22,001 nt of DNA from Entrophospora sp. SA101 (Eukaryota; Glomeromycota; Glomeromycetes; Entrophosporales; Entrophosporaceae). The translations under genes and the position numbers were made by a program. Position 1 is the first letter of the stretch, and every line of letters starts with the position of its first letter. The notes beneath the pieces were generated by a model that was given only the letters and a program-made list of their open reading frames with translations, did no database searches and had not been told where the DNA came from. Where the stretch lies: the NCBI GenBank assembly GCA_958430865.1, contig CAUDNR010002591.1:4634-26634 (forward strand), written 5' to 3'. Positions 10,542-19,513 of the stretch are shown here, in pieces.

Positions 10542-11902
10542 CTATATGTCCAAGTCCATTTGATGTGAATCTGTAAATATAATTAATATTATTTTAATAG
10601 ACTTGATAAAATAAAAATTATTCAACGCAAAATAAATCAATCGTTAATAACTACCATCACAATTACCAATGATCGTAACTTTTGTTGAATTTACAGGTTG
10701 AGGAAGATTTTCGATTTTTAATAGCCTACTCGTATAAACAGCATTTGGATGTATAATTATTGAGGGATCGAATTCGACCTTGTCCATCTCATCAAATTCT
10801 TTTGGTTTTGCAAAATTTTTCCAATTATTAATGGTTTTAAAAATTTCCTTGGCAGTTGGACGTTTATCTGGATTAGCATCCATACACCTGTATGCTAATT
10901 CAATGTAAACTTTTGGGGTATTAATTGAGAATCCTGGTCTTATCCCTTCACAAATCTTAATTGCAAGATTTAAATCATGTTCCAAATCACAGAAAGGTTG
11001 TAATCCTGTTGACACTAGCGACATTAATACTCCAAAACTATATATGTCTGATTTCAATGTGTATGGCTCGCCTCTTAAAACTTCTGGTGCTATATATGGT
11101 AGTACTCCAATTATATTATTTGATGTTGATTGGTTGGCTGGAATTGATAATCCCAAATCAGCGATGCACGACTTTAAAAAGACGTCATGACAAAGTAGGA
11201 TATTACCACCATGAAGATCATGATGAATGATTTCTTGTTGATGAACTTGTTCTAATCCCATAATAATGTCAAAAAGAACTCTAAGTTTATTTTCCCATTT
11301 TAAATTTTTATATCCTTTTGTTAAATAATTTTGAAGGCTTCCATCTTTAAAATAATCCATTACAAATGCATATTCTTTTGTATTTGGATCTCGTGTTAAT
11401 CCATAAACATGAACGATCCAATAGGCTCGATGAAATTTGACATAATTTTCAAACTGAAAAAAAAACAATTAAAAACAATTAAAACCATTTTTTTCAAAAA
11501 AATCTAACAAATAACAATCAATACCTCATTTAAAAATTCTTTTGAAACATTTTGAGAATGATTTAATTTTTTTAATACAACAGTTCTAGCTCCGAAATCA
11601 TTTATCCAAGTAGCCCTGTATATAGTTGAAAAACCACCTTCGCCTATCTTTTCAATATCTTCTAAATCATTATCAGGGATCCATTGAAGATAAGAATTAT
11701 TATCAAATTTTGTTGCCTTAAGTTGTGTACTTTTAATCAATTCATCAATTGTCTCATTACCACTGGTCCAACCTTGAGTCAATAATTGTGGATTGCATTC
11801 TTGGCGCCATGAATAATTGGTATTGTATCTGTCACAAATTGAACAAAAACCATAAATTTCATTCCTTTCATTTAAATGCTTGAGACTCGATGTTTTCATC
11901 AC
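10542..11902 (-). CDS. TKL-like protein kinase with N-terminal Cys motif
   Basis: Predicted cytoplasmic Ser/Thr(-Tyr)-type kinase of 401 residues. Exons are 11902-11525, 11453-10655 and 10570-10542. Residues 19-50 hold CSIC...C and GWTSGNETIDELI, a module I associate with the expanded Glomeromycotina kinase family. The kinase domain follows: Gly loop GEGGFS (87-92), VAIK-type lysine in VVLKK (K111), catalytic loop HHDLHGGN (Asp205, Asn210), DLG in place of DFG (225-227), APE (248-250), and the SDIYSFGVLMSLVSTG helix. The HRD arginine is His204. The second intron is 72 bp, and the last exon adds DSHQMDLDI before TAG. Its donor (GTAGTT) is weak; without that splice the protein ends with a TAA at 10644 (395 residues). 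The start could be either of two adjacent Met codons. It lies upstream of the HSP70-like gene in the same orientation. The substrate is unknown. Confidence 0.85.
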
Positions 11903-13121
11903 CTTTGAATATCTGAATATCTAATTATTATTTTTATCTATATATTATATTTGAATCTTTTTGTGAAAGAATGAGAAATTTTTATTATTGTATAGAGTTG
12001 TAAGTGGAAATGCCACGAAAAAAAATTTAACTCATTTTTAATCGTATTGGAGTATATTCTCCATCTTCCTTAATTTGATGAAAGTGATCACTACTACCAT
12101 TAATACTACTCTAAAAATATTCCCAGGCTTCCAGATTTTTCTATTATTTTTCCAGTTTCATAATATACCAAATCTGGAGATTAATGATATAATGATCGAC
12201 GATCTAGATTATGGAAAAAAAATCAAATAATTGGGCAAACTGCTACCAAAAAACAATTTTATTTTATTTATTACTAAAATACAATAAATCACCTTTTAAA
12301 AAAAATAGCTCTATTAGTTGATAGAATAGGTCTTTAATTTTAATTTAATAGAGATATTTTCTCAAAAATATTATTTGTTGTAGAGTTCTATTCTTTTTTA
12401 AAACATGAGGAATTTGAGCGCTAAGATCATATGGCTAAATTTTAGACAATCAGTACTAAATTTAGACTAATACTCGACCATCATATCTAAATTTGGCGGT
12501 AAGGAAAATAATTTTTTTCAAGATCTTTTGAACGAAATCGCAATTTTTGAAATTTAAGCGTGTGGCGCCGTAACGACCGAGCTAATCATATAAAATAATA
12601 TGAAAATATTAATATTAGTATAATATTACTGATTATCGTAATCGACAGATATTCAGCAGACATCCGACTATTATCCGATACAATAAATGGCAAGGAAAAT
12701 AAAGCTACGACGAATTTTAAAACTGACTATATGAAATTCAACTAGCAAACAGGCATAGTTATTTGACTGAGGAACGGCTTTTACTTAGCATGCGAGGTAT
12801 ATTTATTTCTGTAGCGGAAAAAAAACCGCAAAAAACAAACAAACAATCGTGTCATAAGGATGTGTCTTTTTGTGTTTTTTAAAAAATCCGGCGAATTCCA
12901 ATTGGTTGTCTGCTGAAATATATTTGACAGTAGAATAGCTTTTACTTGATGGTATCCGAGGCTTATTATTCGACGATTGAACAGTCGGTCACCAAAAAAA
13001 TAATTTATAAATAATATCCTCTTTTATTTAACAAGGAAAAACATCTGATATTAGTGTTTAAATGTATCAATCATTTTCCTATATTATTCTGTTTAAAATA
13101 TCTCTTTGTTCGCTGAGAAAG
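11903..13121. other. Intergenic region with repeats and inverted sequences
   Basis: No convincing gene. CCAGATTT (12131-12138) and AAATCTGG (12170-12177) form an inverted pair. On the minus strand around 12050-12180 two short phrases look coding-like (PDLVYYETGKIIEKSG, then SSINGSSDHFHQIKEDGEY in another frame), which may be an unrecognised gene remnant. A ~45 bp segment is imperfectly repeated at 12761 and 12922 (ATTTGAC..G...GCTTTTACTT). The TIR-like string GGTCACCAAAA is at 12987-12997. The region probably holds the promoter of the kinase (minus) and of the small gene starting at 13122 (plus). Confidence 0.4.
12761..12970. repeat. Imperfect ~45 bp direct repeat, 161 bp apart
   Basis: Copy one starts at 12761 and copy two at 12922. 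Both read ATTTGAC, a short variable part, GCTTTTACTT, then GAGG followed by TTATT-rich sequence. They lie just upstream of the small plus-strand open frame at 13122, so they may be part of its upstream region or a decayed element end. Confidence 0.5.
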
Positions 13122-13331
13122 ATGGCTAGTTTGTCTTCAAATGAACAACCACCACCCATTAAAAGCCAAACAGACGAAAGCGTCGAAAGTGATAAAAATG
13201 ATCAAGAAGAACCAGTAAAAATTTGTTCAGCCGATAAAGAATGTGGTGCTATTTTTGCTGATAACGGCTTTACTGGAAATCAAATAAATCAAACATTAAT
13301 ACATGCTAATATCTTCTTAAAGCTTCAATGA
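13122..13331 (+). CDS. Small acidic hypothetical protein
   Basis: A 69-residue open frame starting MASLSSNEQPPPIKSQTDES. The acidic, Ser/Glu/Asp-rich first half gives way to ICSADKECGAIFADNGFTG and a polar tail. An in-frame Met 20 codons upstream (13062) gives a longer form with a hydrophobic leader, but MAS at 13122 looks the more natural start. Codon use and the proline/acidic make-up look coding, unlike its surroundings. The two Cys are seven residues apart and make no motif I know. It may be the first exon of a larger gene whose remainder is lost, or a genuine small protein. I do not recognise the family. Confidence 0.4.
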   Translation: MASLSSNEQPPPIKSQTDESVESDKNDQEEPVKICSADKECGAIFADNGFTGNQINQTLIHANIFLKLQ

Positions 13332-13946
13332 AATCATTTCGTAGAATAGATATCGTACATTGAATAGAAACTAGCGGAATGTATATTTGACATTTTTGTA
13401 ACCCAAAAATTAAATCCGTTATGACAAGATCTTATGCGTCTTGCACATCCCGTTAATTGATGTTAACAATATAAATTTATGATTATGTGGATCAGAATGA
13501 ATTGGCTATTACTAACGAATTAATTTTATTAGCGAATAATTTTGGTTTAGTGATTTAGGGAACGTTTTATTTAGTCAAAACTAATTTATTGACTTATTTC
13601 TAAGTTAATTTACAAGTTATTAAAACTTTTTTTACAAAGTCATTTTACAAGTATGTCTAATTTGAGCTTCTTATATACAATAAAATTAATTAGTAACAAC
13701 TTTATTGCAATCTAGCATTTTAACCGCGATGCAATTTAATTGCGACGTAACATTCTGACGCTAATTTCTAACTAATTTCGACGAATAAAAATAGTAAAAT
13801 GTAAATATAAAAATAAAATTAAGAATTATAAGGAATATATAAAAATAAAGCAAAAATAGAAATAAAAGATTTGATTCGGAATTAGGGTATTTCAACCAAC
13901 AGATCAGCGTTAAATCCTAATTCTGGTAACAATATTATCTGCTCGA
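13332..13946. other. AT-rich stretch, nothing recognised
   Basis: No gene, RNA or clear repeat is supported. Around 13715-13790 there are short echoes of GCGATGCAATTTAATTGCGACG and TTCTAACTAATTTCGACG that suggest an old element, but no boundaries can be set. Confidence 0.35.
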
Positions 13947-14641
13947 TCAATATGTTCGTGCAATTTGAGGATATTTATTAGAACTATTATCTTCAAGTAC
14001 TGGTCCAAGTATGTTTTTTATGCTATATATATACATATATTCAAAAGTTGCATTTAATTCATCTTTTAATGTTTTGGTCAATTCATTGTGTTCAACAATA
14101 TTCTTAATTTCAAATCCAACACGAGTTTTTCTACCAGAAATGACAATACCACAGTAATCTTGAGATCGGGTGAGAACAAGCTCACCAAGTTCAAATGTAT
14201 AATTTTACAAAATGTCCTTTTCTATCTCAGGGCAAGCAATAAAGGAAACAAAAGTGAGAGGATATTCATTAGCTGAAGTAAATCTCTTAAGATCTGATAA
14301 ATTTCATCATTTTGACATTGTTTTAGAAATCTGAATGGAAAAATCTATATGCTGCACCATCATTCTGTTTATCTGTATTGATTATATCTCTTAAATTTAA
14401 CATATGGTTTTCTTCATGTGCTAATGTTAGTATTTGATCATACCCAACAGTATCACTTTCCCATTTTTAATAAATGAGATTCAGAATATACATTATTTCT
14501 GCCATTTTTTTTTACATTTTTAGTATCTTGAACATGAATTATAGGCTTGTTATTAAAATTTGGTGCTTTGAAATTAATATTATATGAAAGAAACTCATTA
14601 GCTCCAAAATTAAATTTGTGCATTGTACTCAGGTAAAACAC
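13947..14641 (-). pseudogene. Decayed gene of an unrecognised family
   Basis: Three successive frames on the minus strand read as one protein-like sequence. It begins MHKFNFGANEFLSYNINFKA (ATG 14623) and runs to YSESHLLKMG, where a frameshift precedes ESDTVGYDQILTLAHEENHM. It continues LRDIINTDKQNDGAAYRFFH up to a stop and another frameshift near 14332. LKQCQNDEIYQILRD follows, then FTSANEYPLTFVSFIACPEI. After an in-frame stop near 14212 the frame is clean for about 85 codons (FELGELVLTRSQDYCGIVIS, then GRKTRVGFEIKNIVEHNELT) to TGA at 13947. The coding character is strong and the damage is light (about two frameshifts and two stops), so the loss is fairly recent. I do not recognise the family; a lineage-specific multigene or transposon-borne protein is possible. 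Confidence 0.6.
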
Positions 14642-14642
14642 C

Positions 14643-14678
14643 AGTAGGTTGCAGTATATATATATACTGCAACCTACT
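14643..14678. repeat. Perfect 36 bp palindrome
   Basis: AGTAGGTTGCAGTATATA followed directly by its exact reverse complement, with no spacer. The next bases outside (C and T) do not pair. The centre is an alternating TA run, so the strands could extrude a cruciform. It lies immediately upstream of the decayed minus-strand gene and next to a minisatellite. Confidence 0.9.
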
Positions 14679-14682
14679 TACT

Positions 14683-14724
14683 CTAGACTGTTACCTACTT
14701 ATGATTAGACTGTTACCTAATTAT
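14683..14724. repeat. 21 bp tandem duplication
   Basis: TAGACTGTTACCTACTTATGA is followed head-to-tail by TAGACTGTTACCTAATTATT. It shares the ACCTACTTA word with the right arm of the adjacent palindrome. Confidence 0.75.
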
Positions 14725-14757
14725 TTTTGGGTACCCGTTTTGGTATCTAGTTGGCTT

Positions 14758-14990
14758 GATATTCACGAATTCATCGTCATTTGGGTTACGATTGATTCAC
14801 GAATTCATCGTCATTTGGGTTACGATTTGACCCACGAATTCATCGTCGTTTGGATGACGGTTGATCCACAAATTCATCATCATTTGGATGACGATTGATC
14901 CGCGAATTCGTCGTCATTTGGGTAACGATTTATCTGTGAATCCGTCATCATTTGGGTGACGATTGATTCACGAATTCGTCATCATTTGTT
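14758..14990. repeat. Minisatellite, about 7 copies of a 34-35 bp unit
   Basis: The unit is approximately ACGATTGATTCACGAATTCA followed by TCGTCATTTGGGTT. Copies start near 14758 (partial), 14788, 14822, 14857, 14891, 14925 and 14959; the last ends near 14990. Copies differ at several positions (GGGTT/GGATG/GGGTA/GGGTG ends). The unit length is not a multiple of three, so an open frame that crosses it is a by-product. It is more GC-rich than the surroundings. Confidence 0.9.
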
Positions 14991-15790
14991 AATGAAACAA
15001 TTGTTGGTGATTGTTGATGAAATGAATCAAATTTTGTGCTACCAGAACGGTCTCTTACGATTATATTATATAATTAATAATATTAATAAAAAATGTAATT
15101 TTTTCAAATTGAATTTATATATATATATATATTATTTTTATTAATTTTTAATACAATGCGAAATGTTAAAATTAAATATAAAAAATCAAGATGTACATCG
15201 CAATGTAACAATGCGTTGTTGCAATGTTGGGTAGGCTGCGCTTCTTGAAATAAAGTTGTGCAATGGTACCCGTTTTACATCGCGATAATTTAAGATCCTG
15301 ATGTTAATAGTATTAGTATTATATTAATGGAAAAATTTAATAATATTTTTGGTGACCTGCCGTTTTTTCATTTAATTGAAAAATATACTTTTGGTGACTG
15401 CCGTTTTTTTTATTTAATTGAAAAATATATTTTTGGTGACCTGCCATATTTTATTAATATTAATATTAATGTTGTATAAAGAAATTAATTAATTTGAAAA
15501 ATCATGTTTTTTTTATTGTAAGTTTTTTTATCAAGTTTTTTTATCATCATAAGTTTTATTTATCATAAATTTTTTAAAACTTTTAGGTAAGTGACATATA
15601 TGATATGAGCCCATTATTATTATACAGAAATTTAATTAAATATTAGAGTAAAATATTTAAATCATTATTATAGTAAGTAATAGAGAGAAAGTCATTGTAT
15701 GAGCTTTATTATTTAAATTGAATTTATAAAAATCACCAGACTTTTTCAATAAGCAAATAATGTTTTTACCATTATGATTGAAAATTTAAA
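14991..15790. other. AT-rich intergenic stretch
   Basis: It contains a (TA)n run near 15118-15131, short GCAATG-type echoes at 15190-15230 and the 42 bp tandem repeat described separately. The last part (about 15600-15790) is probably the 3' untranslated region of the minus-strand kinase. No gene is supported. Confidence 0.4.
15325..15460. repeat. 42 bp tandem repeat, three copies
   Basis: TTTTGGTGACCTGCCGTTTT followed by TTTATTTAATTGAAAAATATA. Units start at 15347, 15389 and 15431; the third is incomplete and a diverged tail precedes the first. Each contains TTTTGGTGAC, the same string seen inside the right terminal repeat of the ILV6 MITE. Confidence 0.8.
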
Positions 15791-17240
15791 TTAACTAAAC
15801 ACTGTATGCTGCAATGCTTGATTAGATGATATCCTATTATTTCTATCTACCTGACACAATTTAAGAATAAAATCTACAACAGTTTCAATTTCATTAATGT
15901 CACTTCTAATTGTTTTAAATGTAGGAAAATCTAGGTCACCTTTAATTATATTGTTGTAAAGCTCAGTATAATTATTTGATCTTCCTTCCACTCCTTCAAC
16001 ATGATTATTAACATTCCAAGGATATTGTTTTGACAACATATAGTAATTTACTATCCCAAATGACCAGATATCAATAGATTTGTCATATTCACATTGAGCA
16101 GTACCACAATCACTATCATTATCTTTTTTAAACATCTCAATACTATATTTGAATGCCTTGGCAAGTTCAGGTGCAACAAATAAGGGTGTCCCAACTAACT
16201 CTGTGCTGGTCTGTTCAATATAATTGTCCATGCTGTCAATATATCCTTCTATTTTTTTTGACTCACCAAAATCAATCAACTTAACTTGATTAAAACTAAA
16301 ATCTGTAAACATGATGTTGTCAGGTTTGATGTCTCGATGCATTATGTGATTCTCATGAATGTACTAGAGAGAATAAAAAAATTAAAATGTTACTATATGC
16401 AGTATAAAAGATATACAACTATGGTAATGTTTAAAAATTATTAAATATAATATTTGAATACAATATTAATAAAACTATAATAAAAATGTTCTTGCCTTTA
16501 TAGCTGAACAAATTTGGAAAGCCAGTTTTTTCCAATGTTGGAAATTTATAAAACCATTTAATGTTTTAATATAGTCCTCAAGGCTCCCCCCACAAAGATA
16601 AGGTAAAATAATTACTATATTCTCTTCATCAAAATAATCATCAACTACCTTTATAATATTCTCATGGTCCAATATTTTCAAAATATCAATTTCATTTCTA
16701 TACTCTATTATTCTGTTTTTGTCATATTTTGCATCACTGACATGGATAATTTTAGCAGCATAAATCTTTTCATCATTACAATTATTTGATCTAACTTTTT
16801 TAATTATGCATGTTTTGCCAGTTTTATCATGGTCATTACTATCATCTTCATTATTTATAACATGATACCTTTCTCCTGATTGAGCAGGCAAACGATTATT
16901 TTCTTCTGCAATTATATTTTCATAATCAGTTTTGGCATCTTCAAAAAACTGTACATCTATATAAACATAATTGAATAAATAAAAGATAAACCAAATATAC
17001 AAACATAAACATATATGTAAATTAATTGTTTTATACTACTTACAAAAAAAGCCCCCTTCAACCTTGATTGAAATTAGATCATTATGATTTAAAACCTGTT
17101 CTTCATTCCATTTCAACTAATCAATTAATATAGCATGGACGTCGTATAAAATTTGAATGTCCCAATTAGTTTACACGATAATCAAAGGAACCTTTACTAC
17201 CTTTAAAATTTCGACCAATTAAAAACCATTCAATAATTGC
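15791..17240 (-). pseudogene. FHA-domain Ser/Thr kinase (Chk2/Rad53-like); FHA part broken, kinase core open
   Basis: Chk2/Rad53-type enzymes bind phosphothreonine through FHA and phosphorylate targets in checkpoint signalling. The kinase part is intact in exons 16956-16496 and 16363-15791. It has AAKII lysine, IDILKILDHENIIKVVDDYF, HRDIKPDN, DFG, GTPLFVAPEL and SIDIWSFGI. The intron between them starts with GC (AAG|GCAAGA) and ends TAG, and removing it gives SAIKYIHENHIMHRD. Its Gly loop is poor (DKTGKTCIIKK). An upstream exon ends at 17044 (LKWNEEQVLNHNDLISI) and splices in frame. Beyond it, 17237-17115 reads WFLIGRNFKGSKGSFDYRVN, a stop, then FIRRPCYIN and further stops. These are FHA landmarks (GR; SRxHC-like, with Pro for His), but with a nonsense codon, a frameshift and a missing segment. 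An ATG at 17002, inside the intron, could open a kinase-only protein (175 codons of exon plus leader). It is therefore either a pseudogene or a truncated kinase. Confidence 0.65.
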
Positions 17241-17749
17241 TCACATGTTACAAATATCACGTGGTTGTATAGGGCACGAATGTTACTAAGATTTCATAAA
17301 TTCAACGTTTTTATATAACAAAATAATGTTTTGTAAACTTTTCAAATAAAATAAATACATTTTTTTGACAAAAAATTTTGGTTCCCAAGATGAAAGAAAA
17401 GTAGCGGTGAAGATTTTTTACGTCTAAAGTTTTATTTCATTGATCTTTTTCAAAAAAGTGCATTTCTATTAAGTTTCATTTTAATTATACATTAAGTTTT
17501 TTTGCTAATACCTCTTTAAATGATGTGTTGGACTTTCAAATGTTGCAACAACAAAGGTACTATTGGCTCGCACAAGAGTTAGTTAGGTTTTGATGAGAGA
17601 TTTGTTTTACTGATCTACATTATATTTAAAATAGAAGGAAGGGTTAAATGAGCAGAAATAAAGATCTTTGAGTAATATAATTAGAATTGTTAGTTTATTA
17701 CATTTTATACATTCACTTCAAATAATTCATAATACAGATTTCTAACATT
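17241..17749. other. Intergenic, nothing recognised
   Basis: AT-rich sequence upstream of the FHA-kinase and preceding a tandem repeat. I searched both strands for the missing first exon of the downstream THG1 gene (a WxVVRIDGxxFH-like phrase) and did not find it. Confidence 0.4.
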
Positions 17750-18125
17750 GTATTTAAATGAATCTATGGTTGAATTATTGTTATGCGAGGCATTATTATT
17801 ATACTCTTATTGTATATTAATAATTTTTATTGTATATAATAATAACATTGTCTCGATATTTATTTGTCTGTTTCAAAAAATAGATTTAGAATCATTGCTA
17901 TGCGACCATCAAAAAAAATCAACTGATGGTAACTACTGCTATGAATGATATCCTTATTGTATGTAATAATATTGAGAGATCTATGGTTAAACGAATTGTT
18001 GTTGCACGTACTATTAATGATAATTCTTATTGTATATAATAATAACATTGTGAGATCTATGGTTAAACGAATGTTGTTGCGCATACTATTAATGATAATT
18101 CTTATTGTATATAGAATAAGCATTA
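17750..18125. repeat. Tandem repeat, ~76 bp unit
   Basis: Two clean copies start at 17977 and 18053 (AGATCTATGGTTAAACGAAT ... ACTATTAATGATAATTCTTA then TTGTATATAATAATAACATT). More diverged copies precede them from about 17750 (AATCTATGGTTGAATTATTG, GATTTAGAATCATTGCTATG). Open frames on both strands across this block arise from the repeat and are not genes. Confidence 0.8.
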
Positions 18126-18207
18126 CAATTATAAAGCCTACATTAAAAAAAATAGTAATAGTAATAATAATAAGAGTAACTCCAATCTTAATCTTAAATA
18201 ATTTTAG

Positions 18208-18365
18208 CAGATTCATTCAATTAGGATCTGGATTGGCAGTAGGACTTACTGATTAGCAGCAAGCTATTCAATAGGTGATGCTGGAGATGCTGTAAGTGTT
18301 ATATAACTCATTTATATATTTATGTTCTTATTTCAAAAGTGTGTAAGAGGTTTTCACAAGTAAAT
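18208..18365 (+). pseudogene. Fragment of V-ATPase proteolipid subunit c (VMA3/VMA11-like)
   Basis: Subunit c forms the membrane proton ring of the vacuolar ATPase. After a TTTTAG acceptor (18207) the frame reads FIQLGSGLAVGLT, closely matching the family's FIQLGAGLSVGL. A one-base shift then gives LAASYSIGDAGDA. A GTAAGT donor at 18292 and an AAAAG acceptor at 18339 bound a 48 bp intron, after which CVRG and, shifted by one, SQ continue the family sequence (GDAxVRGxxQQ). Homology stops near 18360. Only about 32 of some 160 residues are present and the essential glutamate helix is absent, so it is non-functional. It is a genomic fragment with an intron, not a retrocopy. Confidence 0.75.
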
Positions 18366-18444
18366 TACAAAACAAAAAGAAAATTTAACAGTTATAGAAA
18401 TTATACACTTGTTACACAAGTAACCAACTGATCTATTGATATAG

Positions 18445-19513
18445 GTTTTCGGATAAGCATAAATTTGAAAAACCAAATGATAAAGCAGCTTTAGATCTTA
18501 TGAATAAGTGTGCACAATCAATTATGAATGAATTTCATGATATAATATTAGCATATGGACAAAGTGATGAATATAGGTAATAATCACAGAATCATAAAAT
18601 AATAGTAAATGATATATTAATATATTATTAACAAATATTTATAAATAGTTTTGTGTTCAAAAAAAATTGCAACCTTTATGGAAGACGTGAATTGTAAGTA
18701 ATCTTATGTACATATATTTATAATTTTTTTCTCTTTTCTCACTTTCATTCTCCTTTCTCTTTTCTAGTAAAATATTATCAGTAATTGTTAGTCAATTTTC
18801 TTCTAATTATGTATATTATTGGAAAGATTATCTTCCATCAAAAGAATTATTATATCCACCCTCATTTGATGGTAGAATCGTAATTTATCCTAGTGATAAT
18901 AATTTACGAGATTATTTATCTTGGAGACAGGTTGATTGTAAATATTCTTTAATGAATTATTATTATACTAATAATATTTACAATGTAGTAATAATAATAA
19001 TTTATAATAAGGCCATATAAATAATCTATATAATACATGCTTTTGGGCCTTGGTAAATTCTGGTAAATCTGAATCTGAAGCAGAAGAATTTTTAAAAGTG
19101 AGCATTTACCTTTAATTTCTCAGAAAAATTTTTTTTTTCAATTAGCAACTAACTAGCTTTTATTTATTACTTTTTAATGAATGTTAGGGAACAGTTTCAT
19201 CAGATAAAAATGAACTATTATTTTCTAAATTTAATATAAATTATAATAAATTACCAGAAATGTTTCGTAAAGGTTCTTTATTAATTCATCAAAAGGTATT
19301 TTATATAAATATGCATGTGTTATTTTACAATGTTATATTATTACAATGTTTAATATCTCTATTTCTATCACTTATAAATAGATTGAAGAAAAAACCATAA
19401 ATCAAAAAGGTTTAGAAGTTACAAGGGGAAAAAATGTTGTTCCAATATTACATGTTGATATTATTAAAGATGAGTTTTGGGAAATTCATTTAGAACTTGG
19501 AATTAAAATATAA
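18445..19513 (+). CDS. THG1: tRNA-His guanylyltransferase (THG1), 5'-truncated copy
   Basis: THG1 adds the G-1 nucleotide to the 5' end of tRNA-His. Six exons are clear: 18445-18576, 18649-18693, 18768-18937, 19012-19097, 19188-19295 and 19382-19513. All splice sites are GT-AG, phases agree, and there are no stops before TAA. The product begins [20 protein letters not shown] and contains the metal-site [45 protein letters not shown] and [11 protein letters not shown], ending HLELGIKI. About 224 codons are present; the yeast enzyme is about 237 residues. The first exon, carrying the start codon and the RIDGxGFH motif with the first catalytic Asp, is not found upstream. In its place lies a V-ATPase fragment. 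Coding sequence is undamaged, so the truncation is recent, or the true first exon lies beyond what I could recognise. As it stands it cannot make an active enzyme. Confidence 0.85.

Noticed and set aside
14623..14898. 91-codon open frame with repeated HEFIV-type phrases
   Set aside because: It is only the palindrome and 34 bp minisatellite read through; the unit is not a multiple of three and the peptide changes phase between copies.
14758..14990. CRISPR-like array
   Set aside because: Copies are contiguous with no unique spacers and the DNA is eukaryotic; this is a minisatellite.
17860..18256. Overlapping open frames on both strands with Ile/Asn-rich repeats
   Set aside because: They arise from the ~76 bp tandem repeat; the plus-strand one merely runs on into the V-ATPase fragment.
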